From CAZYFH01 sp965249175 (GTDB lineage Bacteria; Acidobacteriota; Vicinamibacteria; Vicinamibacterales; UBA8438), in assembly GCA_965249175.1 (NCBI GenBank), contig OZ252227.1, positions 2,852,001 through 2,916,000 on the forward strand: a stretch of 64,000 nt of DNA, read 5' to 3'. Position numbers and translations under genes: made by a program. Below the pieces are notes generated by a model. The model was not told where the DNA came from. It saw only the letters and a list, made by a program, of their open reading frames with translations, and did not search any database. Shown here one piece after another: positions 1-9,500 of this stretch (position 1 is the first letter of the stretch; the number at the start of each line of letters is the position of its first letter).

Positions 1-320
1 TCGCGCATGACCGCCTGGGCCACAACGCCGCACTCTTCGAGCACCCGTGTCCACCGCACCTGTCGGTTCCCAACGAGCTGGCGGGCCAGGCTCATCAGCC
101 GCGTGTAATTCGTCTTGCCGCCCTCTGGGCGCCAGCACGAGAACTGCCACGGCTGCAGGCAGACGCGCCGGTAGGAGTGGCCACGTACGATCGTACGGTT
201 GCGGATGACGCAGGCCACCGCGACGACACCCTCGATCGGCTCGCTCCGGGCCTCGCCCCAGAGGGTCAGCCAGACGACCTGCAGCTCGCTGAGCGCGCGG
301 CGCACCTCGAGGTCGGTCAC
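1..320 (-). CDS. SleB-like cell-wall hydrolase (phage endolysin), 3' end beyond window
   Basis: The frame opens at a GTG at 318-320 and stays open to the left edge, so only the first 106 codons are visible. Near the start it reads LWGEARSEP, then VVAVACVIRNR, then LQPWQFSCW. These are the hallmarks of the Hydrolase_2 (SleB) family of peptidoglycan hydrolases; Glu23 of the WGEA motif is the expected catalytic acid. The start overlaps the stop of the upstream zinc-ribbon gene (GTGA), which implies translational coupling. Together with the holin-like protein upstream it forms a lysis cassette at the end of the prophage's late genes. The family call rests on motifs read by eye. Confidence 0.82.
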   Translation of the reverse strand, partial: MTDLEVRRALSELQVVWLTLWGEARSEPIEGVVAVACVIRNRTIVRGHSYRRVCLQPWQFSCWRPEGGKTNYTRLMSLARQLVGNRQVRWTRVLEECGVVAQAVMR

Positions 321-463
321 GACGGCGACACCCCGGGAATGTGACGCAGCGGCACCGCCTCGAACTCCCTCCCGCAGCACGTGCAGGCGTACCAGCCGGG
401 CCGCTGCTGGATGGGCTCGCCGGTCTGGCTGGCGTCACAGTGCGGGCAGTCAACGCGCTTCAC
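317..463 (-). CDS. Small zinc-ribbon protein (48 aa)
   Basis: The peptide carries CPHC near its start and CTCC about 20 residues later, the two knuckles of a minimal zinc ribbon. An ATG 14 codons upstream exists, but the GTG at 461-463 overlaps the stop codon of the hydrolase gene as GTGA, matching the coupling used by its neighbours, so it is preferred. Such proteins are common next to phage lysis genes; their role is unknown. Confidence 0.6.
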   Translation of the reverse strand: MKRVDCPHCDASQTGEPIQQRPGWYACTCCGREFEAVPLRHIPGVSPS

Positions 464-1065
464 GCGGCACCGCCACGTAGGAACGGAACGATCGTCTCGT
501 CCCACACCGACGCGAACTCGCTAGCCCGACGCAGGAGTCCGCCGTGCGCGGTCCCCTCAACGCGATGATTAGTGGCCGGCGCCGGCATGGCCCATCGCAA
601 CCGGACCCCGCGATCGAACAGCGACCCGAAGAACTGCCAGCGATTCTCCCAGCCCGTCGAATACAGGTGCAGCCACGGGCAGTCAACCGACGCATAAATC
701 TCGGCGAGATCCTTGCGCACCGGCGTGCCGACCGTCACGAGCCGTGCACAGTTGACGTGCTTCGCGGCGGCTATCGCGGCAACCTGGCCACCGTGCGAGA
801 ATCCGATGAGGTTGCGATCGTCGTCCGCCACATCCTCCAGGTAGTCCGCGAGCACGTGCGCGCCGTGCTTCCACGCACGCTGTGCACGACCGACGATCAG
901 CGCGCCCGCTGGCGTCGTCGACCAGAACGGCCATGTGCGCGCACGTGGCGCGAAATCGCGGGCGCGCATGAACTGCTCGAAGTCCGAGCCTGGTTGCCAC
1001 CAATGTGGCTCGGTTGCCACTGGGTCCCAGTCGAACGTTCCGGCAACGGGAACGTAGGTGGTCAT
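460..1065 (-). CDS. Alpha/beta-hydrolase-like protein of the phage lysis cassette
   Basis: This 201-residue protein has a nucleophile elbow GFSHGG (Ser90) followed by a hydrophobic helix, typical of lipases and other alpha/beta hydrolases. Later acidic residues and the His in VEGTAHGG could complete a triad. It sits between a holin-like membrane protein and a zinc-ribbon/endolysin pair, and overlaps the zinc-ribbon start by four bases. Hydrolases in phage lysis cassettes can act on outer-membrane lipids or cell-wall mycolates, but the substrate here cannot be told. The start is the ATG directly after the upstream stop codon. Confidence 0.65.
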   Translation of the reverse strand: MTTYVPVAGTFDWDPVATEPHWWQPGSDFEQFMRARDFAPRARTWPFWSTTPAGALIVGRAQRAWKHGAHVLADYLEDVADDDRNLIGFSHGGQVAAIAAAKHVNCARLVTVGTPVRKDLAEIYASVDCPWLHLYSTGWENRWQFFGSLFDRGVRLRWAMPAPATNHRVEGTAHGGLLRRASEFASVWDETIVPFLRGGAA

Positions 1066-1066
1066 C

Positions 1067-1390
1067 TCATTCGACCCGGGTGAAGCACGCCGTCCGCTGG
1101 CTGGCGTCGTCCGACGTGTTCACGCAGATCTGTCGCAGAATGGCCTTCAGGGCATCCGTGCCCCGCATGGACTGCTGGATGTGGACGTCGAGCTGCGCCT
1201 TGATCTCCGTGAAGTCCCGGAAGATCTCTTCCCGTACCCGTTCCGTCGCGGCCTGCGCCTCGGGGTCCGGCGCCACCGGTTGCGTCGCGGCCCAGACCAG
1301 CCACAACGAAATCACGATCAATGCTCCTGTCGCACCGAGTTGGCCAACCGTCTTGGCGAGGGTGCCGTTGATGGGAGTCGTGGCCATCAC
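1067..1390 (-). CDS. Holin-like single-span membrane protein
   Basis: This 107-residue protein has one hydrophobic segment at about residues 17-36, followed by a charged amphipathic helix rich in Glu, Arg and Gln. The GTG start (1388-1390) overlaps the stop of the tail gene, with an ATG directly after it. Size, one membrane span and position directly before hydrolase genes suggest a holin or spanin-like lysis protein. No family-specific motif was recognised. Confidence 0.5.
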   Translation of the reverse strand: MMATTPINGTLAKTVGQLGATGALIVISLWLVWAATQPVAPDPEAQAATERVREEIFRDFTEIKAQLDVHIQQSMRGTDALKAILRQICVNTSDDASQRTACFTRVE

Positions 1391-2443
1391 CGGGCACTTC
1401 TCCCGTTCGCCGTCCCATCCGCACCCCCGCGTACCGCTGCATCCCCCAGCTCACGCGCGCGTGCAGCGGAGATGTCATGGGCGCCGCGCCACTCGCTAGC
1501 GATGAAGATCTTGCCGTCGTTGTGCCACTTGCCAATCTTCGATCGCACCTCTGACTCGACCCCCGAAGGATCGTTCGCGACGGTCTGGTAGTAGAGGCCA
1601 TCCACTGCCGGCCAGCTCGAGCCTGGGTTGTTGCCCTTCGTCCAGTGCACGAAGATCTTGCCCGCGAAGTGCGTGCGTGCAGACGGCGCGAGATACTTGC
1701 AGACGTTCTCCGCGCTCCACACCTTCGGGTTGTTGACTGAGGATCCACTCGTGCCACGGCCCTCGTTGCCCTCCAGCGCGCACACATAGCGCTGAATATG
1801 AGGCCCGAGGATCGGGAGAAACTGCTCCTGCAGCTCTACCGCACGCGGAATGTCGATGCCACGCATGTCGTCCGACCACCCCCACAGCGTGACAGAGAGA
1901 CCGGCCGCGTGCGCCCGCTGGATGCACTCCAGCACCTGGCTAGGATTCTCAGCCGCGTTGATGCGCCACTTGCCCGTGCGGAACGGGTCGTCACCAGGCG
2001 GCCCGACGTTCATGGCGTAGAGGTCAACACCGGTGTACCCGTTGGCCACGATTTCCGCGAACGCCGCTACCTGATCCTCCGGCGAGAAGGCTGGCAGGTT
2101 CAGCGTCATGAACGGCTGGCGCCCGAGAAGGCGCTGCGCCAAGAAGTCTGAGTGTGCCGGCTCATCCGGCAGTGGAATCTCCGGGGTCGGAGGCTGTGGC
2201 TCCGGCCGCGCGATCCCCGCCAGCAACACAGACATGGCGCCAAAGCGATGCCCCTCGTTGAGGGCTCGGAAGCTTGCTTGGTTTCTCTCGCCTGGTGTCG
2301 GCTCTCGTTCGAACACCTCGACGTAGCGTTCGGTGACGAGCGTCCAGAACTCATCCGGGCGATGCATTAGCAGCAGCGAAGACGAGTCCTCGTGCGCATG
2401 CTTCACCCACCAGTCGTAGTCCGGTCTCGACGGTCTGTTGATC

Positions 2444-3878
2444 GAGATATAACCAGAAGTTGTGGATCGGCAGTCTGAAGAAGGCGGCGTATCCTTTCGC
2501 GTGAGCAACGCGAAAACTCCGGCTGGCAGGCCGGTGAAAGGAGCCGCCACCCATGCTGAAGGTACTCGACAACGATGGAGCAGACAACGAAGTTCCGCCG
2601 GAAGAGCGCGGTGCGCAGACGGTGGACGAGCTGGCCCGGGAGGGAGCCCGGCGGATGTTGATGACGGCCCTGGCGGTGGAGGTCGGGCAGTACATCGAGG
2701 CCCACGGCGAGGAGCGGGACGCGCGGGGACGCCGGCTGGTCGTTCGGAATGGTCGGGCCCAGGCGCGGAAGGTGACGTGCGGGGCAGGTACGCTCGAGGT
2801 GCATGCTCCTCGGGTGAACGACAAAAGGGTCAACGGCGCGGGCCAGCGGGAGCGGTTCACGAGTCGGATCTTGCCCCCCTACATGCGTCGCTCGCCCAAG
2901 GTGGCGGAGGTGCTGCCGATCCTCTATCTGCGCGGTCTGTCGACGGGCGATTTCCGCGAAGCGCTGCCGGTGCTATTGGGGGATGACGCGGCCGGCCTCA
3001 GCGCGACCAACATCGCGCGCCTCACGGCGGTGTGGGAAGAGGACTACCGGCGGTTCCGCCAGCGGGACCTGGCCGATCGTGACTACGTGTACGTGTGGGT
3101 CGACGGCATCCATTTCAACATCCGGCTCGAGGACGATCGGCTCTGTACGCTGGTGATCATCGGCGTACGGCCCGATGGGACCAAGAAGCTCGTGGCCCTG
3201 GAGGACGGCTACCGCGAGAGCACCGACAGCTGGGCGACGGTGCTGCGGGACCTCCAGCGGCGCGGCATGCGGGCCCCGGTGGGGGCGGTCGGCGACGGCG
3301 CCCTGGGTTTCTGGGCGGCCGTGCGCGACGTGTGGCCGGACACGCGAGAGCTCCGCGACTGGTGTCACAAGATGGGCAACGTGCTCGACAAATTGCCAAA
3401 GCGATTACAGCCGAAAGCGAAGCGCGCGCTCCGCGAGATCATGTACGCCGAGACGCGGGCACACGCCGAGGAGGCCATGGACGTCTTCATCGCCGAGTAC
3501 GAGGCCAAGTACCCGAAGGCGGCGGCGTGCCTGGACGCAGACCGCGACCGCCTCCTCACGCACTTTGCCCTGCCAGCTGAGCATTGGCAGCACGTGCGCA
3601 CGAGCAACGTCATCGAGTCGCCATTCGCCACGGTCCGACTCCGGCAGCGCGTGACCAAAGGCGCGGGCTCGCGCACCAAGGGCCTGTTGATGGCCTACAA
3701 GCTGCTCGAGATGGCACAGCAGCGCTGGCGTCGGCTCAATGGCGCGCATCTGCTGCCACTCGTCCGCGCCGGCGTGACGTTCATTGACGGGGTACAGCAG
3801 GAGCGAAACAACGAGGGAGATCGGAAGGTGGCCGCCTGATCACGCTGATGACCGATCCACAACATTTGACAATATCTC
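2444..3878 (+). mobile_element. IS256-family element, copy A (1435 bp)
   Basis: The ends are 27-bp imperfect inverted repeats: GAGATAT, eight variable bases, then GTTGTGGATCGG. The element is flanked by the 9-bp duplication CTGTTGATC at 2435-2443 and 3879-3887, so it is an independent transposition event. The same element recurs at 41392-42788 and 54048-55482. It carries one intact transposase gene and disrupts the tail gene near its start codon. Confidence 0.95.
2553..3839 (+). CDS. IS256-family (Mutator-type) transposase
   Basis: The 428-residue protein catalyses cut-and-paste or copy-out movement of the element. The DDE residues are visible in YVWVDGIHF (Asp), AVGDGALGFW (Asp) and TSNVIESPF (Glu), with the family's C-x2-H-like motif DWCHKMGN between them. 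Length is typical for the family. The translation appears identical to the intact copy at 54087-55373, which points to recent activity. An AGGAG-like site precedes the ATG. Confidence 0.95.
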   Translation: MLKVLDNDGADNEVPPEERGAQTVDELAREGARRMLMTALAVEVGQYIEAHGEERDARGRRLVVRNGRAQARKVTCGAGTLEVHAPRVNDKRVNGAGQRERFTSRILPPYMRRSPKVAEVLPILYLRGLSTGDFREALPVLLGDDAAGLSATNIARLTAVWEEDYRRFRQRDLADRDYVYVWVDGIHFNIRLEDDRLCTLVIIGVRPDGTKKLVALEDGYRESTDSWATVLRDLQRRGMRAPVGAVGDGALGFWAAVRDVWPDTRELRDWCHKMGNVLDKLPKRLQPKAKRALREIMYAETRAHAEEAMDVFIAEYEAKYPKAAACLDADRDRLLTHFALPAEHWQHVRTSNVIESPFATVRLRQRVTKGAGSRTKGLLMAYKLLEMAQQRWRRLNGAHLLPLVRAGVTFIDGVQQERNNEGDRKVAA

Positions 3879-3924
3879 CTGTTGATCGCCATTGTTGCTC
3901 TCCGCCTCCTCCATACGGCCCACG

Positions 3925-4033
3925 AAAAGAAAAGCCGCCCCTGCTCTCGCAAGAGACGGCCCCTCTCTCGTGGCCCTGTCTGGTCCCCGCAGCCGCCGGC
4001 CTGGCGGCGTTCGCTGATCAGGCTAGCGGGGAC
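3925..4033 (-). terminator. Two-hairpin RNA element with intrinsic terminator, copy 1
   Basis: On the minus strand a large hairpin (outer arms GTCCCCGC/GCGGGGAC at 4026-4033 and 3983-3990; inner stem CCGCC/GGCGG with loop AGGCC) is followed by a conserved linker containing ACAGGGCCAC. Then comes a terminator stem (3934-3944 with 3949-3960, GAGA tetraloop, one bulge) and a U-rich tract (3925-3933). The whole arrangement recurs at 6385-6494 with a compensatory change in the inner stem. It overlaps the last codons of the 129-aa gene and should end transcripts entering from the right. Confidence 0.75.
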
Positions 4034-4407
4034 CCAACGTGACTATCGCGCGTCCACCTCTGCACCGTGCCGGCCGCCAGGGTCGGCGCCGACGTCGAGT
4101 CGTCCACCGCGCGCTCGCCGGCCGAGGCCGACGCCCACAGGTCAAGGACACGCTTGTCGGCCGCTGTCATCTGCTCGAAGCGAGCGATCGTGTCCCACGT
4201 CGACCCGTCCGGCATGAGCCGTTGCAGGGCGACGTCAAGCGTGGGCGTGATGCCCGTCACCGCCGTGACATCGATCTGGAGCGTGGCGCGCGCGAACGGG
4301 ACCATGCCCTGCACGATCGTCCCTTGCCCCGTCGCCGACCGCTCGGCAGACGCCAGCAGTGAGAGGTTGACATCCTTCGGAGACAGCGGCGGGTCAGTGA
4401 TTCGCAT
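4018..4407 (-). CDS. Hypothetical phage virion protein (129 aa)
   Basis: The protein is moderately hydrophilic and rich in Thr, Ala and Val, with strand-like stretches (ATLQIDVTAVTG), as in small structural proteins. It lies between the tail-fibre module and the TIM-barrel gene in a co-directional late cluster. Its 3' end runs into the two-hairpin element, which is unusual because the second copy of that element starts well after its gene. No family was recognised. Confidence 0.6.
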   Translation of the reverse strand: MRITDPPLSPKDVNLSLLASAERSATGQGTIVQGMVPFARATLQIDVTAVTGITPTLDVALQRLMPDGSTWDTIARFEQMTAADKRVLDLWASASAGERAVDDSTSAPTLAAGTVQRWTRDSHVGSPLA

Positions 4408-4438
4408 TGTCGGTTGTTCCTTCTCTGAGTCGTCCCAC

Positions 4439-4801
4439 CTACAGCAGACGTCTAATCTCGGTCCTCACCTCGTCGAGCAGTTGCGCAGGCTGAACACCAA
4501 GATGACCGGCCATGACACCAACCATCGCGCGCAGCACAAGCGACTCTCGGTCGCTCCCGGTTGACACCTGATTGGCGCGATCATCCTTCTCGAGCAAGGC
4601 TTCTGCGGATGCGTCGAATCCTGCAATGAGCGTCGCCTCCGTCGCGCGTTGTGCTGGCGTCGCATCGTCGCGCCACCGGATGCGCCATGTCGCCCGATCC
4701 GCGCGCCGCCCGAGCGACACGCCTAAGATCCGTGCGCGCGCGTCATCAGATACTTGGCGGCGCCGGCAATACCGATCAAACAAGACGGCTGGTTGCATCA
4801 T
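4439..4801 (-). CDS. Hypothetical phage protein downstream of tail fibre (120 aa)
   Basis: A mostly helical, charged protein with many Arg, Asp and Ala residues. It begins three bases after the tail-fibre stop, so the two are probably co-translated; this position is often held by fibre-assembly or attachment proteins. No motif supports a specific role. Confidence 0.55.
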   Translation of the reverse strand: MMQPAVLFDRYCRRRQVSDDARARILGVSLGRRADRATWRIRWRDDATPAQRATEATLIAGFDASAEALLEKDDRANQVSTGSDRESLVLRAMVGVMAGHLGVQPAQLLDEVRTEIRRLL

Positions 4802-4804
4802 GGG

Positions 4805-6310
4805 CTATCCAAGTACCGATCCGTGAATCCCAGATTGTAAGACGCCAGCAATCCCTTCGACAGAGTCATCGCCAAGCCACGTTCCCGTACCTGACGCGTG
4901 CGAGTACTCAAGCCACGATAGATAGTGGCGGCCGACACCTGGGAAGTCTCGATACTCGGCGATCTGCTGGATGGCGCTGTTCGCGGCTATCTCTAGAATG
5001 CTCCGCAGCGAATTGGCGGCGACGACGCTCGTGGAATCCAGCCCAATGCCGACGAACCGCTCGTTCTTCGACGTGTGGTCGCTATTGGCGATGACTCTGG
5101 CGAAGACCTCCTCGTCGTCGATATCGACGAGAAAATCAAGCTGGTTCGCCCCCGCCGCGTTCGCCTGTTGCCACGCCGCGGCGGCGTACGTCCATTGGTC
5201 AGTGTCCTCATTCCTGCGCATCGGACGCGCCACGCGGTTGTAGAAGTTCTTGACGTGGCGCTTTGTGTATGTGTCCTCGCCGCGCTGCGCTGATGAGATG
5301 TAGATGTAGCCAAGATATCGATGATCCGCGTTGCTCGTCCGCACGTAGACGTTATCTTGCAAGGCCAGCGCCGTCGCCCGGGTCGTGTCATCCGTCCACA
5401 CGACGGCGACAAGCTGCGGCGTGCCAGCGTTGTAATCGAGAAAGATGTCATACGGCTTCGAGGCCGTGAGCGACGTCAACGTGAGCGACAGCTCAGCGAG
5501 CGTGATCAGGATCCAGCGCGTCCCGTCATAAATTGCCACCTGGTCGCCACGACCGTCCAGCGGGGTCAGGTAGAGCGTCGTCGCGCCCGTCACGTCAGCC
5601 GTCGTCACAGGGGTGTTCGACGTCAGCGTCATACGTGCCTGGAAGACGCCGTGGATACTGTGGTACGCATGCGGCTCAATTTGCAGCGCCAGACTCGTCG
5701 TCGAGAGCGCTTGCCCAACGCGCCTGGACGTGCCTGGCTCGGTGGCCGTAATCGAGCCGGGCGTTCCACTCACGAAGTAGGTCGATCCCGCCGTGAGGCC
5801 GGATAGCGAGGTCATGCTCCCACCGCATCGGATCAACCCAGAGTCGCCAGACGCAATCGCAGCCACGGCGAATCCTATGACCGGCGTCAGTGCCGCGTAG
5901 TCGAGGTCAGCGTCAGCCTTGTACCACCGGCCGGCCGTCTTGCTGCCAGACCCGTCGGAGACGTAGACGCAGTCGTCCGTGGACAGGGCCTCTCCAGCCG
6001 TGCCGGTGACGTCGACGTTCGTACCGCCAGAGACGGAGGGAGGCACGACATTGTCGGTCGTGCGCAGTTCCACGTCGGCGGATGTCTTGTAGACCAGCTT
6101 GTACGCCTGGGGGAGCAGGTACGCCGTAAACCAGCCGCCCGCATCCGCGACGATCGGGTTGGCGTTCGCCGAAGACAGCGCTGAATCTGAGTAGGTGGCG
6201 AGTGCCACCACCGTGCCGGCTTCGTAGGTGTAGATCTTCGCGTTGGCAACGGGGTCGCCGTTGTCGTCCATTACCTGCTGCGGGACGCGTGGCGCCGCTG
6301 GTCCGCTCAT
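4805..6310 (-). CDS. Phage tail fibre / virion surface protein
   Basis: The 501-residue protein starts with a short conserved head (VPQQVMDDNGDPVANAKIY) typical of phage tail proteins that begin with a small beta-sandwich domain. Low-complexity beta-rich Thr/Ser/Gly stretches follow, suited to a trimeric fibre. The ATG at 6308-6310 is chosen because AGAGGAG lies about ten bases upstream; a longer reading frame lacks such a site. It sits directly behind the second two-hairpin terminator. Host-recognition function is inferred from architecture. Confidence 0.65.
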   Translation of the reverse strand: MSGPAAPRVPQQVMDDNGDPVANAKIYTYEAGTVVALATYSDSALSSANANPIVADAGGWFTAYLLPQAYKLVYKTSADVELRTTDNVVPPSVSGGTNVDVTGTAGEALSTDDCVYVSDGSGSKTAGRWYKADADLDYAALTPVIGFAVAAIASGDSGLIRCGGSMTSLSGLTAGSTYFVSGTPGSITATEPGTSRRVGQALSTTSLALQIEPHAYHSIHGVFQARMTLTSNTPVTTADVTGATTLYLTPLDGRGDQVAIYDGTRWILITLAELSLTLTSLTASKPYDIFLDYNAGTPQLVAVVWTDDTTRATALALQDNVYVRTSNADHRYLGYIYISSAQRGEDTYTKRHVKNFYNRVARPMRRNEDTDQWTYAAAAWQQANAAGANQLDFLVDIDDEEVFARVIANSDHTSKNERFVGIGLDSTSVVAANSLRSILEIAANSAIQQIAEYRDFPGVGRHYLSWLEYSHASGTGTWLGDDSVEGIAGVLQSGIHGSVLG

Positions 6311-6384
6311 GGGGCGATACTCCTCTCTAACCGAGCCTGCCCAGGCCGAGCACACACACCCATACGCTGCAACTCCAACCACAC

Positions 6385-6494
6385 GAAGAAAAGGCCGCCC
6401 CCTGCTGTCGCAGAAGACGGCCTCTCTTCCTGTGGCCCTGTGCGTCCCCGCAACCGGCGGCCTGCCGGCGTTCGCTAGCTAGGCTAGCGGGGAC
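6385..6494 (-). terminator. Two-hairpin RNA element with intrinsic terminator, copy 2
   Basis: The same layout as the copy at 3925-4033: outer arms GTCCCCGC/GCGGGGAC (6487-6494 and 6444-6451), inner stem CCGGC/GCCGG with loop AGGCC, and a linker with ACAGGGCCAC. A continuous 13-bp terminator stem (6393-6405 with 6410-6422, GACA loop, G-U pairs allowed) leads into TTTTCTTC. Relative to copy 1 the inner stem exchanges a C-G for a G-C pair. It lies between the polyvalent gene and the tail-fibre gene. Confidence 0.78.
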
Positions 6495-6537
6495 GTGGTT
6501 TCGCTATGGCTTCGGCACTCCAATTCACAGAGACAAT

Positions 6538-9500
6538 CTAGTCTCTGCGGCGCGTTGTGCGTGTCATGGTCGACTTCCCGAGCGACACGCGCGTAATGTT
6601 CACCATCCCCTCGACCAGCCGGTCCAGCGCCCGGCGCTTCTCTGCCGATGACATCGTCTGGCTCTTGTAGATGCGATCCATCTCCGCCTTTCGGTCACGC
6701 AGCGCCTCTCGAGCATCGTTCAGCGCCGTCCGCCGGGGAGAGGTCACTTCAATCCTCTCACCCACGAGCCTGGTGGTCAGACCGTTGCTCGCTGCCACCT
6801 TCGCCGCCGTGGCAGTCTCGCCGGACCCGATGTAGCGCCTGATCGAGCCGGCAGCGCCCTCAAGGCGCTCTAACTCCTCGTAGAACTGGTTAATACTAGC
6901 ACTGGACGTCGCGAGCGATGACCCACCATATATGGCACGTACCCCTGGCCACGACTCAATGCCACGGCTGGGCTCCTGATACCCGCTGGCAGTGAATAGG
7001 CGGTCGGCTTGCTCCACTGCCGCGCGTCCCAACCCAGCGGTGTAGCCGTAAATCATGTGGTCGATCTTCGCTGGCGACGCATCCATGACACGGCCGAGAC
7101 GCTTCGCCGTTTCACTCGTCCACCGGTTGTACTGCAGCGCCGGGTCCAGACCGTCGTCAAACGGGCTCACGATACTTCGCTCGCGGAAGGTGTCGTGGTT
7201 CGTGGTCACCTCGAGCGGCGGCAACAGCAGGTTGGGCACCATGAGGAGCATGAGCTCCTTGAGCGAGTTGACCCCTCCGGTGAACGGCAACCGGTCCTTG
7301 AACTCCTTGTCCTCGCGCACCTTCCAGTCGAGGAACGCTTCCGCCCAATTCGACATGTCGCCAAACTCGAACGGGCGTGGGATCCGCACGAACGGTCCCC
7401 AGCCCTCGTCTCGCAGTTCCTGCGGCACGGGAATATGGTGGTAGGTCGCGCGCTCCCACCCAGGCACCTCGTCGAACTCGTCGTCGTCCTGATGCAACGC
7501 CCAGAGCGCCAAGCTGAGTACGAAGTACGGCGCGACACGGCGCGACAGCAGCGCGGGCCGAACCCTCGCCTCCTCCATCGCCCTGGTCCAGCCGCCGATC
7601 CGAGCCCCCAGGAAGGCCGTCGTCTTGTTCCACTCGCGCACCGCTGACCCCATCTTCGAGAAGTCCTGCGTCACTTCGCGGCCGATGACCCCGATGTGGC
7701 GCATCATCGCCTCGTCAAGGTGGCCCGCTGTGCGCAGGTGTCGGCGCACGGCGCCGACACGCGTCGCGTACTCCGTGATCTCGCGCAGCGCCGCGAGGCC
7801 ATCGAAGGGGTGAAACACGGTCTGGTCGAGGAACCGACGTACGCCCGTCGTCCCAAGCCGTCCCACTTCGCGCTTGAGCAGGTTCCGATCCTGTGCATTG
7901 AACGTCGACTGGGCGGCGCCGCTGGCCATGAAGCGCTGCCAGCTATCGTCCTTTGTGAGGATGGAGGCGACCCCACCGGTCCAGTCCCGCCAGAAGGAAA
8001 ACCCGGTCGGGTTGTAGAACTTGGCCGACGCGACGTCCCTGATGACGTTCCGCACCATGAAAGGCAAATTGAGCGTTGCCGTCGAACGCAGCAGTCGTGC
8101 GGCCGGTTGGAGCGTCGCAACGATGGCATGCACCGCGGCCGACTCCTTCTTGACGAGCATGTCCCAGATGCCCTCGTCGTGGACGAGGCCCCAGCGCCGC
8201 TTCCCGTCCCGTCCGATCGCGGTGATGTAGCGCGTCCCGCCCTGGGCCACTGTGTGCGGCTGCCAGATGGTCGCGAAGCGGTCCAGGAACGTCGGGTCGA
8301 GCGTGACGGAGTCGGGCACCTTAATGCCGTGCTTCCCCAAATCCTCGACAATGTCCTTCCGCACCTGTGAGAGGTTGAAGCGCACCGGCGATTGCTCGGC
8401 CGGCAGCAGCTCGATCCAGGCGCGACGCCGTGGGTTGTCCGTGTGAACGGTCCCGGCCAAGTCAAGCAACTCGTTCATGCGCGCGTTCTCTTCCGCCGCT
8501 CCGACGACACGGAAGACGTCCTGCACCGTCGCGCGAATCGGATCGTCGATGGGGAGGAACTTCTCCTTCGGAAAGCGGCGCCACGGCCACCGGGCGTTCT
8601 GCTTCGGGCCCGGCCGGCCGGTTCCCTGGACCGTGTTCCCCACCCAGTGGAACGGCACGTAGGTGTCGCCCCACTTCTGCTCCCAGAGTCGACGCATCTC
8701 TGGCGTGAGGATCCCGCGCTCCACCGCATAGGTGAGAAACGCCCGGCGGAACTCGCCGTAGCCCTTGGCGGCGGCCGCGATGTCCGGGTCCTTCCCGTAG
8801 TCCACCCCGGCCGCGATCGCCTCGTCCGAGAACCCCGTGTCGTGTCCGCGCTCGTGCGCGCGCTGCGCACGCTGCGCCGCGAAGAAGTGGGCGAGCTTCC
8901 GGTACTTGCGAATCCCGGGCTTGATGGCATTGTAGAGGCCAGGCCCGATCACCCGGCCGTCAACGCCGAGGATGTTGCCGTAGAGGAACTCCTGCGCCTT
9001 CCCGGCTGAGCCCCTCAGGGTGCGGAAGGACCAGTACACGCTCTCGGCCGGGTGGATGTCCCGATGACCCTTGGTGGCCACCTCCATCTGCCACAGGCGG
9101 TATTCGTCGTCGCTCGTGACCGCGACGACCTTGTCGAAGGCGGTCCGCGGATCATCGTAGGTCCCGAAGAACCGCCCCCCGAGATCATCGAGGATCTGGC
9201 CGGCCGACCGATCCCCCATGTCGATCATCGTCTCGAGCTGTTCGGCACCCGAGAGCCACAGAAAATGCTGGATCTGCTCACGGCCGTCAGCGAAGGCGCG
9301 CGCGACCGGACCACCACCAGCAACGAACGCTTCGAACACGCGGGTGAAATCTGGTGCCGCCTCGCGCAAGGCAGTGAGGTCCTCATCCATGAGCCAGCGC
9401 CGCGTGTATTCCGCGACGCCCTCTCTGCGACGCTTCGGGGCGCTGTAACTCGGGAGGCTGGTCGGCTCGCCAATGTGCGTCAACTCCCGAGCGATGTCAT

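Larger units (their letters stand above)
1387..3892 (-). pseudogene. Tail-associated TIM-barrel-like protein, split by IS256 insertion
   Basis: The body of the gene lies at 1387-2443 and encodes about 350 residues with alternating strands and helices (TLNLPAF, GYTGVDLYAMN, GLSVTLWGWSDD, KIFVHWTKG), which suggests a glycoside-hydrolase-type TIM barrel carried on a virion. Its true start is on the other side of the IS: ATG at 3890-3892 preceded by a GGAGG-rich leader. Removing the element and one 9-bp target duplication (CTGTTGATC) restores MAINRPSRPDYDWW in frame, so the insertion hit codons 3-5. An ORF starting inside the IS could still express the body with a foreign N-terminus. Catalytic residues cannot be assigned with confidence. 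Confidence 0.6.

Noticed and set aside
4256..4269. Sixth GTCA-N6-TGAC match
   Set aside because: It lies within a coding sequence with a GC-rich core (CCGCCG) unlike the AT-richer intergenic sites; best explained by chance.
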